Shown here one piece after another: positions 1 through 4,626 of a DNA stretch of 5,075 nucleotides. Source of the DNA: Oscillospiraceae bacterium (lineage in GTDB: Bacteria; Bacillota; Clostridia; Oscillospirales; Acutalibacteraceae); assembly GCA_902796295.1 (NCBI GenBank), contig CADBOL010000178.1, positions 1-5,075 on the forward strand, written 5' to 3'. Both the position numbers and the translations under genes were made by a program. The stretch's first letter is position 1, and the number at the start of each line of letters is the position of its first letter. The notes below the pieces were generated by a model. That model worked only from the letters and a program-made list of their open reading frames with translations, had not been told where the DNA came from and searched no databases.

Positions 1-40
1 GGCGGGTGTGGACGATTAATCATTAAATCAGCAGAAACCC

Positions 41-143
41 GTAGGGAGTGACGTCTCCGGCACTCCAGATGTGCCGAAGGCACATAAATTGCAAATTCTG
101 TGAAACTGCGTTTCACCCGGAACGCCGTGACGTCGTTCCCTGC
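41..143 (+). repeat. Compact multi-hairpin element (MITE/REP-like or structured RNA)
   Basis: Positions 41-55 can pair with 129-143 over 15 continuous base pairs if three G-U pairs are allowed (42:142, 48:136, 49:135). CCGG at 57-60 can pair with CCGG at 117-120. Inside lie two perfect 7-bp hairpins with three-base loops: ATGTGCC/GGCACAT with loop GAA (69-85) and GTGAAAC/GTTTCAC with loop TGC (100-116). An alternative stem, GGAGTG 45-50 with CACTCC 61-66, competes with the outer helix. The wobble pairs favour folding of plus-strand RNA rather than a DNA cruciform. Series of short hairpins with triplet loops are common as dispersed repeats between genes in Clostridia, so a mobile-repeat origin is the simplest reading. 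No transposase or target duplication is seen. Confidence 0.55.
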
Positions 144-164
144 GAAATTAACCCGTTTTATAAC

Positions 165-236
165 AAAAAAAGGATTCCTGCGAAGAAGTTCTGGCAGTAA
201 ACGATGCCTTCACTATCAAACAAAAATCCTTTTTAC
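165..236 (-). ncRNA. Predicted small RNA, about 72 nt, with paired ends
   Basis: Starting about 7 nt after a good minus-strand promoter, the transcript would begin GU and then enter a stem, AAAAAGGAUUUUUGU (234-220), that pairs with GCAGGAAUCCUUUUU (181-167) over 15 bp, including three G-U pairs. Those wobbles would be A-C mismatches in plus-strand RNA, so the structure belongs to the minus strand. The enclosed 38 nt contain a hairpin, GGCA (208-205) with UGCC (196-193), and an outer GAA/UUC possibility. The RNA would end in a run of seven U (171-165), which could serve as a terminator although the helix beside it is AU-rich. I do not recognise it as 6S, SRP, tmRNA or a known riboswitch. It could also be a leader with an attenuator for something left of the window. 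Its existence is inferred from promoter, fold and U-run only. Confidence 0.4.
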
Positions 237-242
237 ACTGAA

Positions 243-271
243 ATAATAACAAAGCCTGAGAAACAAGTCAA
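243..271 (-). promoter_or_regulatory. Minus-strand sigma-A promoter
   Basis: Read on the minus strand, TTGACT (complement of 266-271) is followed after exactly 17 bases by TATTAT (complement of 243-248). Each box differs from the sigma-A consensus at one position, and the spacing is optimal. The predicted start is a G near 236. No protein gene follows on that strand within the window. What follows immediately is the predicted small RNA at 165-236. The promoter faces away from the phage-type genes and is therefore not their promoter. Confidence 0.55.
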
Positions 272-338
272 CATAAACGAAAGAATCCGCACCCGTATTC
301 GGCTGCTATACCGATTCCTCATTCCGAATTAATCCCGT

Positions 339-354
339 GGCACAGGTAAGTGCC
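339..354 (+). promoter_or_regulatory. Hairpin over the GTG start of the protease gene
   Basis: GGCAC (339-343) and GTGCC (350-354) form a 5-bp stem around a 6-base loop, AGGTAA, which holds the only purine-rich ribosome-site candidate for the GTG at 350. A longer-range pair, ATTCGGC 297-303 with GCCGAAT 352-358, could compete with it. The strong ribosome-site sequence AAAAAGGAG lies downstream at 362-370 and directly abuts the in-frame ATG at 371. Either this start is occluded by structure, or the true start lies at or after 371. Confidence 0.3.
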
Positions 355-1201
355 GAATCATAAAAAGGAGATGGTTATAATAACTGAAAAAGAACTTGAA
401 GAAATCGGGAAATTCACGAGAAAAGACATTACGGAGCAGGAGCTCTATACGTTCCCGCTGATTCTCTGCGACAATGAAATCGACAGAGACGGCGAAAAAT
501 TCACGGCGGAGTCTCTTGAAAAGCTCGCTGAGCTTTTTGTGGGCAAAACCGGGATTTTCGACCACAACGCCTCAAGCAAAAATCAGACGGCGCGGATTTA
601 TTCCGCGCAGGTCAGGGAAGACCCCTCGCGTGTGACGGCTGACGGCGAAACCTATACCTGGGTTGAGGCGAAGGCCTATATGCTCAGAAACGAAAAGAAC
701 AAAGACCTCATAAGCGAGATTGAGGCCGGAATCAAAAAAGAAACGAGTGTCGGCTGCAGCGTGAAAAGCATCAGATGCTCAGTCTGCGGCAAAGATCTCA
801 GAGGCGGCGCCTGCGGCCACATAAAGGGAAAGGTCTATAACGGCAAAATCTGCTGCAACCTTCTCTGCGAGCCGGAGGATGCCTATGAATGGTCATTTGT
901 CGCGGTGCCCTCGCAGAAGAACGCCGGAGTAATCAAATCGTTTTCGCCCGGCAGCGCGGGGGAGTATGAGAGCGAGCTCAGAAGCGAATATATTTCGGGT
1001 GTGATCAAGGATTTTTCTCTGCTCCTGCCCGGGATTCCGCATCCGGTCCTGACCGGGGTCTGCGCTTCTGCGAATACGGCAGCTCTTAAAAAACTCAGAG
1101 ATTATCTCAGAGACGAGGCGGCAAAAAAATCGCCGCTTTTCAGGCAGCTTGTGCCTGACGAAACGGAAGAAACACACAATTACAGCGAATTCAAAATATA
1201 A
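350..1201 (+). CDS. Phage prohead protease with Cys-rich insert
   Basis: A capsid maturation protease of this type cleaves scaffold or delta regions of the capsid protein inside the assembling prohead. Residues 33-85 resemble the N-terminal half of clostridial phage prohead proteases: a core with DNEIDRDGEKF, then VGKTGIFDH with His72. Ser133 in the ETSVGCS segment matches the catalytic Ser region of the HK97/herpes-type protease fold. The third catalytic residue is not assigned. Residues 143-173 are a Cys-rich insert (C143, C146, C155, H157, C168, C169, C173) that may bind zinc. EWSFVAVPSQ (180-189) closes the protease domain, and residues 205-270 are helix-rich and may act as scaffold. The GTG at 350 has only a weak ribosome site, and the ATG at 371 (giving MVIITEKEL) directly abuts AAAAAGGAG, so the start is uncertain. 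No portal gene precedes it within the window. The next gene begins 14 bases downstream. Confidence 0.85.
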   Translation: MPNHKKEMVIITEKELEEIGKFTRKDITEQELYTFPLILCDNEIDRDGEKFTAESLEKLAELFVGKTGIFDHNASSKNQTARIYSAQVREDPSRVTADGETYTWVEAKAYMLRNEKNKDLISEIEAGIKKETSVGCSVKSIRCSVCGKDLRGGACGHIKGKVYNGKICCNLLCEPEDAYEWSFVAVPSQKNAGVIKSFSPGSAGEYESELRSEYISGVIKDFSLLLPGIPHPVLTGVCASANTAALKKLRDYLRDEAAKKSPLFRQLVPDETEETHNYSEFKI

Positions 1202-1215
1202 AAAGGAGGAATAAT

Positions 1216-1554
1216 ATGGATATTTCATTTGAAGGCTATGCCGCGCAGGCGGTAACTTTTTACGCGGATGAGGGCGTTTCGGCGGGTGACGCGGTAACGC
1301 TCAGCGACGGCATGACGGTTTACAAGGCAGAGGAAAATTCCGATATAATCGGAGTCGCTCTTCTGGTCAGAGACGGTTATGCGACGGTGCAGACGGCGGG
1401 TGTCGTGACACTCCCGGCGTCGGATTTTCTCTCGGCGGGATACACCAAGCTGACCCTTGACGGCGAAGGAAAGCTTGCAAGCGGGGAAACCGGCCCCGAG
1501 CGCCTTGTAATCTGTGTTGACAGCAGCGCAGGCACGGCGACCGTATTGCTTTGA
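1216..1554 (+). CDS. Small head-decoration-like protein
   Basis: This 112-residue, mostly beta protein lies between protease and capsid genes, where many clostridial phages encode a capsid stabilising or decoration protein. What is visible is an N-terminal stretch (FEGYAAQAVTFYADEGVSAGDAVTLS) followed by a segment IIGVALLVRDGYATVQTAG, typical of a small beta-barrel of this kind, then a Gly-rich turn and a hydrophobic C-terminus ending TVLL. There is no signal peptide, no membrane segment and no cysteine pair. Translation starts at ATG 1216, six bases after a near-perfect AAAGGAGG (1202-1209). The stop is followed after 9 bases by the capsid gene. The assignment rests on size, position and general pattern rather than a decisive motif. 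It could instead be a short minor head protein of unknown role. Confidence 0.65.
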   Translation: MDISFEGYAAQAVTFYADEGVSAGDAVTLSDGMTVYKAEENSDIIGVALLVRDGYATVQTAGVVTLPASDFLSAGYTKLTLDGEGKLASGETGPERLVICVDSSAGTATVLL

Positions 1555-1569
1555 TAAGGAGGAATGAAT

Positions 1570-2574
1570 ATGAATGATTTTGAAAATGTAAGACTTGAAA
1601 AATCACTTTACGCCGCGGGGAATTTCAATGATTCGCTCAGCGCGCTCGACCCCGATGAAAAATACAGAGACACTTTTCTTGACGGGCTTGACGCTTTCCA
1701 GCGCCAGCTCAAAAGATTCGGCATAAAAGTCGGCGGAAGCGAGAGCGACTGCGTTGAGAAATTCTTTTCCACGGCGCAGAGCGCGGTGCTCTTCCCGGAA
1801 TATGTTTCAAGGGCAGTCCGCCAGGGAATGGAGCAGGCGGATATACTGCCCGATATCACGGCGGTAGTCACAAAAATCAGCGGTGTCGATTACCGCTCGC
1901 TCAGATCCGTCACATCCGGTGACGGCAAAGAGCTCAAGACGGTGGGCGAGGGAGCTTTTATACCCGAGACCGCAATCCGCACAAAAGAGAATCTGGTGAC
2001 ACTGCACAAGAGGGGCCGCACGCTTGTGGCCTCATATGAGGCGATAAAATATCAGCGCCTCGATCTCTTCACCGCGAGTCTCAGGCAGATAGGCGCATAT
2101 ATCTCAAACACCCTGCTCAGAGATGCCGTGGATGTGCTCATCAACGGCGACGGGAATTCAAACCCCGCCCCGGTAATCCACACGGCCCAGGCGGGCACTC
2201 TCACCTATGCCGATCTTGTGAATTTCTGGAATTCATTTGACCCGTGCGAGATGAATACCATCATCGCCTCGCCCGATATGATGGCAAAGATACTCAATAT
2301 GGCGGAATTCAGAGACGCCGCGGCAGGCCTTACATTCCACGGAACGGGCAAGGTTATCACTCCCTTCGGGGCGAAGCTCATCAGAAGCGCTTCGATGCCC
2401 GCAGGCAAAATAGTCGGCTTCGACAGCAGATCCGCGCTCGAGATGGTAAAATCGGGCGAAATGATGACCGAGTATGACAAGCTTATCGACAGACAGCTTG
2501 AGAGAGCCGTGATAAGCTGCACGGCGGGATTCGCCAAAATCTATGACGAGAGCGCGAAGGTGCTCACCGTATGA
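1570..2574 (+). CDS. Major capsid protein, HK97-fold type
   Basis: This is the shell-forming protein of a phage-type head. The product is 334 residues from ATG 1570, which lies 7 bases after AAGGAGG (1556-1562). An ATG at 1564 is in frame but only one base from that site. Numbered from 1564, residues 1-60 are charged and helical, like the N-arm/delta region removed by the prohead protease. ILPDITAVVTKISGVDYR (94-111) and a following GEGAFIPET segment resemble the entry into the capsid core. A long helix (155-190) leads to LINGDGNSN (192-200), a loop typical of this capsid family. Residues 230-335 form the alternating beta/alpha axial part and end AKVLTV. The gene overlaps the next one by ATGA (2571-2574), which suggests translational coupling. 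It is a full-length size for the family with no visible frameshift. An encapsulin is less likely because of the protease and connector neighbours. Confidence 0.88.
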   Translation: MNDFENVRLEKSLYAAGNFNDSLSALDPDEKYRDTFLDGLDAFQRQLKRFGIKVGGSESDCVEKFFSTAQSAVLFPEYVSRAVRQGMEQADILPDITAVVTKISGVDYRSLRSVTSGDGKELKTVGEGAFIPETAIRTKENLVTLHKRGRTLVASYEAIKYQRLDLFTASLRQIGAYISNTLLRDAVDVLINGDGNSNPAPVIHTAQAGTLTYADLVNFWNSFDPCEMNTIIASPDMMAKILNMAEFRDAAAGLTFHGTGKVITPFGAKLIRSASMPAGKIVGFDSRSALEMVKSGEMMTEYDKLIDRQLERAVISCTAGFAKIYDESAKVLTV

Positions 2575-2927
2575 TAGACAGGCACCGGGTTATTAACGAA
2601 TTTGAGAAGCTGTATGATTCGGGCGAAAACGAAGCTTGCCTTATGCCGCAGTGCGAGGCGGTCTGCCTCGCCGTGGAGGCAAAGCTGAGGCGGGCGGCCT
2701 ACGCGGGCAGAGAGGAAATAATCCTTTTTGCCGCGGCCCTGCTCAACAGGCGGCTGACCGGCAAAACCGCCGATGAAGACGCGGTTGCCTCATTCAGGGC
2801 GGGCGATGTCACCGTGAGCAGAAGAACCGGCGAAAAGCTCGCAAACGCCGAAAAGGAAACACAGAGGGCGTTTGAGCTTGCGGCGCCTCTGCTCAGGGAT
2901 GACGGCTTCCTCTTTATAAGATGCTGA
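2571..2927 (+). CDS. Head-tail connector, helical adaptor type
   Basis: The product is a 118-residue, largely alpha-helical protein directly after the capsid gene, the usual place of the gp6 (HK97) or gp15 (SPP1) adaptor that forms a ring under the portal. Helices are suggested at about residues 3-15, 22-43, 46-62 and 84-108. The AGDVTVS segment (77-83) resembles a loop often found in clostridial connector proteins of this size. The start ATG overlaps the capsid stop, with only a weak AAGG site (2557-2560) upstream, so re-initiation after the capsid gene is likely. The protein ends in Cys. The adaptor normally docks on a portal protein, and none is encoded in this window, which is a notable absence. 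The identification rests on position, length and pattern. Confidence 0.68.
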   Translation: MIDRHRVINEFEKLYDSGENEACLMPQCEAVCLAVEAKLRRAAYAGREEIILFAAALLNRRLTGKTADEDAVASFRAGDVTVSRRTGEKLANAEKETQRAFELAAPLLRDDGFLFIRC

Positions 2928-2933
2928 GGTGTT

Positions 2934-3278
2934 ATGACAGGCAGAATATTTGAAAAATACGGCAGACAATGCGAATTCATAACCGGTGAGGGCGCTGAGC
3001 CGGAAGAGATGAAAGCATTCATATCGCCGCTGAGATACAAAAACAAAATGTATCTCTACGGCGTGAATACCGAAATCGGCTATAATCCGGAGGGCTATTA
3101 TCTCTATATCGGGCCGCCCTCGCCCGATATAACCGGAGCCCGGAGCGGCAGCAGAATCATCTGCGGCGGCGAGCCATACAGAATCGACAGGGCCGAGAAG
3201 GTCTATTTCGGCGAAAAGGTGTTTCACATCTGGGCGGTCATAAGAAAAACCACGGAGGGGGATGAGACGGATGAATGA
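2934..3278 (+). CDS. Head-closure/neck-like protein
   Basis: The product is 114 residues. In phages this position usually encodes the head-closure protein (gp16 of SPP1 or a similar neck stopper), a small beta-barrel that seals the connector after DNA packaging. The visible pattern fits: an N-terminal helix (1-10), beta-rich central strands including ISPLRYKNKMYLYG (30-43), the aromatic segment GYYLYIGPPSPD (54-65), and a C-terminal part GGEPYRIDRAEKVYFGEK followed by FHIWAVIR (78-104). Translation begins at ATG 2934, seven bases after the previous stop, with GAGG at 2926-2929. It ends at 3278, overlapping the following gene. The acidic tail EGDETDE lies largely in the overlap. The match is by general pattern and gene order. 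A generic minor head protein is the alternative. Confidence 0.6.
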   Translation: MTGRIFEKYGRQCEFITGEGAEPEEMKAFISPLRYKNKMYLYGVNTEIGYNPEGYYLYIGPPSPDITGARSGSRIICGGEPYRIDRAEKVYFGEKVFHIWAVIRKTTEGDETDE

Positions 3279-4101
3279 AATGAGCGCAATGCCCTCAAGG
3301 GTTGCGGAGTGGCTTTCGCAGAGAGAGGAGCTTAATGACATTATCTTCCTCACCGAGTTTCCGCCGGTAAAAAAGGCGGTTCCGCTTAAAAAAGTGACCG
3401 TTGCCGTCGGAATTCACAGCATCGTGATAAATGACCGCTTTGAGGCGGGTGAGACAGGGGATGACGAATACTGCAGGGCGGCGGAGATAACGCTCAGATT
3501 TTCGATTCACGCCCCGTTTTCAATGGGCGGCGGTGCCTGCCATGAGGCCTTTGCCGATATCACGGACTGCCTGACCTTTGACTCCGGCCTTGAAATAACG
3601 GAATCGGGCTGTGAGATTATTACCGCCGACAGGGATACCGAGGCGCTTGTGCTCAACGCGAGAGCGGTCGTGAAGGCCTCGCTCTGCCCCGCTCAGTCAA
3701 GCGATATGCAGTTTCCCTCTTTCCTTGACAAAACCCTGCTCTGCGGCACTCATATCAGGGACACTTCGATTCATCTCTCGCCCGAAGAAAAGGAATTTCT
3801 CGGCGAGCCGCTGATTACGGGCTCATATCAGGGGATGGGCCAGAGCGTGAGAAATATAGATCTCGGCTTCAGCCCTTCTCTTGTAATTGTGTTTGCGGGC
3901 GGCCTTCCGCTCATTGCGGCGGACGGCGCAAATCTTAAGGCGTATTCTGCGGCGGCAGTCAGCGGCAGCGGCTCCGCCGGGCTTGAAATAACGCAGAACG
4001 GCTTCAGGGTAAAGAGCGGAGCGGCCCATATTTCGGAAAACTGCATTCCTTTACTCAATGAAGCGGGCACGGGATATACATATATCGCAATGAAACGGTA
4101 A
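3262..4101 (+). CDS. Tail-terminator-like protein fused to fibre-tip-like domain
   Basis: The product is 279 residues and appears to be a two-part fusion. Residues 10-145 resemble a tail-terminator/tail-completion protein, with AEITLRFSIHAPFSMGGGACHEAF-like sequence (74-97) and a strand pair ending near residue 142. Such proteins normally join head to tail. Residues 150-182 form a linker with THIRDTSIHLSPEEKEFL, a His-Leu-Ser-Pro-Glu-Glu-Lys pattern like the short segments preceding tail-fibre tips. Residues 185-279 form a beta domain starting ITGSYQGMGQ, with IDLGFSPSLVIVFAG (199-213), LEITQNGFRV (241-250) and a final LNEAGTGYTYIAMKR (265-279). This layout is typical of receptor-binding tips of phage fibres. 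No signal peptide is present. The start is uncertain: ATG 3262 follows GGAGGGG closely, and ATG 3271 is an in-frame alternative. It is the last gene before a terminator at 4212. Confidence 0.65.
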   Translation: MRRMNEMSAMPSRVAEWLSQREELNDIIFLTEFPPVKKAVPLKKVTVAVGIHSIVINDRFEAGETGDDEYCRAAEITLRFSIHAPFSMGGGACHEAFADITDCLTFDSGLEITESGCEIITADRDTEALVLNARAVVKASLCPAQSSDMQFPSFLDKTLLCGTHIRDTSIHLSPEEKEFLGEPLITGSYQGMGQSVRNIDLGFSPSLVIVFAGGLPLIAADGANLKAYSAAAVSGSGSAGLEITQNGFRVKSGAAHISENCIPLLNEAGTGYTYIAMKR

Positions 4102-4114
4102 ACCGGCTTGTCAG

Positions 4115-4126
4115 TTAAGCGAAAAA
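4115..4126 (+). repeat. 12-bp direct repeat, left copy
   Basis: TTAAGCGAAAAA occurs here and again, identical, at 4332-4343. The copies start 217 bp apart and enclose a GC-rich hairpin, heptamer repeats and the terminator after the phage-type operon. The identity stops exactly after 12 bases on both sides. This may be a duplication made when a repeat element inserted, or a chance match in A-rich DNA. Confidence 0.4.
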
Positions 4127-4131
4127 AGTAG

Positions 4132-4151
4132 GGCGCGGATACATCCGCGCC
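4132..4151 (+). repeat. GC-rich REP-like hairpin
   Basis: GGCGCGGAT (4132-4140) pairs with ATCCGCGCC (4143-4151). With the innermost A-T pair left open this is an 8-bp stem on a four-base TACA loop. The bases that follow are GGGGAGCAG, not a T-run, so it is not a normal intrinsic terminator. It lies 31 bases after the last phage-type stop codon and may protect the 3' end of that mRNA. Similar gcgga..tccgc palindromes are common intergenic repeats in Clostridia. Confidence 0.5.
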
Positions 4152-4155
4152 GGGG

Positions 4156-4210
4156 AGCAGTCAGCAGTTAGCAGTTAACGGTCGCTACGCTCCGAATTGC
4201 AATATTATAA
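4156..4210 (+). repeat. Heptamer tandem repeat plus terminal motif, copy 1
   Basis: AGCAGTC (4156), AGCAGTT (4163) and AGCAGTT (4170) are three consecutive 7-mers, followed by AACGGTC (4177). The block continues GGTCGCTACGCTCCG and ends with AATATTATAA (4201-4210). A second element of the same architecture lies at 4955-5024 after the HPr gene: four near-identical 7-mers, GGTCGC...GCTCCGG, and ATTATAATAT. The paired copies suggest a family of dispersed repeats flanking the HPr transcription unit. Confidence 0.5.
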
Positions 4211-4211
4211 G

Positions 4212-4254
4212 GGCTTTCAGGGATTGCTTTAATTTCTGAAAGCCGGTTTCTTTT
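4212..4254 (+). terminator. Intrinsic terminator of the capsid operon
   Basis: GGCTTTCAG (4212-4220) pairs perfectly with CTGAAAGCC (4236-4244) around a 15-base loop. After two G residues comes TTTCTTTT (4247-4254). It lies 110 bases after the last phage-type gene and before the HPr promoter, so it separates the two transcription units. The loop is long and the T-run interrupted, so termination may be incomplete. Confidence 0.65.
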
Positions 4255-4331
4255 ATATATCTTTAATATTAAAAGGTGTTTTGATTAAATATGTCTGTTT
4301 TCGTCTTGACTGCGGGCGCCGGGCGTCGAAT

Positions 4332-4343
4332 TTAAGCGAAAAA
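4332..4343 (+). repeat. 12-bp direct repeat, right copy
   Basis: TTAAGCGAAAAA is identical to the copy at 4115-4126. It lies on the AT-rich, HPr-promoter side of the enclosed repeat region. Confidence 0.4.
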
Positions 4344-4407
4344 TACGGCTGTAACCGGGGTGCGGAAGCAAAAAAGTGAAAAACTTTTCCCATATTCACT
4401 AAAATAT

Positions 4408-4454
4408 ATCAAAATCCATTGTCATTTTAAACAAAACAGATTTTATCAAAATCC
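4408..4454 (+). promoter_or_regulatory. Direct repeats ATCAAAATCC upstream of ptsH promoter
   Basis: ATCAAAATCC occurs at 4408-4417 and 4445-4454, starting 37 bases apart in AT-rich DNA. The second copy ends 37 bases before the -35 box at 4492. Position and repetition would suit an activator or curvature element, but no known operator is recognised. A small hairpin, AAAAGT 4372-4377 with ACTTTT 4383-4388, lies just upstream. Confidence 0.25.
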
Positions 4455-4491
4455 TTCAATTTGGAATAGAAAACGAAATTTTTCAAGATTG

Positions 4492-4519
4492 TTGACGAAT
4501 TGTTTTTTGATGGTATAAT
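4492..4519 (+). promoter_or_regulatory. Sigma-A promoter of ptsH
   Basis: The -35 box TTGACG (4492-4497) is followed after 16 bases by a perfect TATAAT (4514-4519). TGG immediately before it makes an extended -10 element (TGn). Transcription should begin near A4526, giving a leader of about 100 nt before the ATG at 4627. It is the strongest promoter in the window, which suits a highly expressed housekeeping protein. Confidence 0.8.
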
Positions 4520-4556
4520 TAGTACAGATAAAAAAGGATTTGCACAGGCATTTGAG

Positions 4557-4578
4557 CTCAGCCGGTGCCACGGCGGAG
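4557..4578 (+). promoter_or_regulatory. Hairpin in the ptsH leader
   Basis: CTC-A-GCCG (4557-4564) pairs with CGGC-G-GAG (4571-4578), with one A-G mismatch and a 6-base loop, in the middle of the untranslated leader. It is not followed by a T-run, and the ribosome site lies 36 bases downstream, so it is more likely an mRNA-stability or minor regulatory structure than a terminator. No known riboswitch is recognised. Confidence 0.3.
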
Positions 4579-4626
4579 TTTGAATTTTCAGATATATTTT
4601 ATTCTTAAATTTTGAGGAGAGCAAAT

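Noticed and set aside
1..349. Promoter for the capsid cluster on the plus strand
   Set aside because: No pair of -35 and -10 boxes with acceptable spacing was found. Transcription may enter from left of the window, or use a non-standard sigma factor.
893..1228. 111-codon minus-strand frame over the end of the protease gene
   Set aside because: It mirrors the coding bias of the protease gene. It has no ribosome site and no recognisable product.
2205..2537. 110-codon minus-strand frame inside the capsid gene
   Set aside because: It is fully contained in the capsid coding sequence, and its Ser/Ala-rich composition is typical of an antisense shadow.
2790..3353. 187-codon open frame on the minus strand
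   Set aside because: It lies opposite three plus-strand genes with good gene order and ribosome sites. Its product has no recognisable domain and it has no promoter or ribosome site of its own.
350..4101. CRISPR array, tRNA or rRNA genes, or toxin-antitoxin pair
   Set aside because: No regularly spaced repeats, cloverleaf with anticodon, rRNA core sequence or small overlapping toxin-type gene pair is seen.
4306..4334. Possible second promoter TTGACT-17-AATTTA upstream of ptsH
   Set aside because: The -10 box is a poor match and the spacer is very GC-rich. The promoter at 4492-4519 is far better and closer to the gene.
166..4540. AAAAAAGGATT at 166-176 and 4530-4540 as attachment sites flanking the phage genes
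   Set aside because: The 11-base match is A-rich and low in information. The left copy is part of the small-RNA stem and the right copy is in the ptsH leader, and no integrase is visible.
4427..4624. 65-codon minus-strand frame in the ptsH upstream region
   Set aside because: It covers the ptsH promoter and leader, is AT-driven, and shows neither a ribosome site nor a family pattern.
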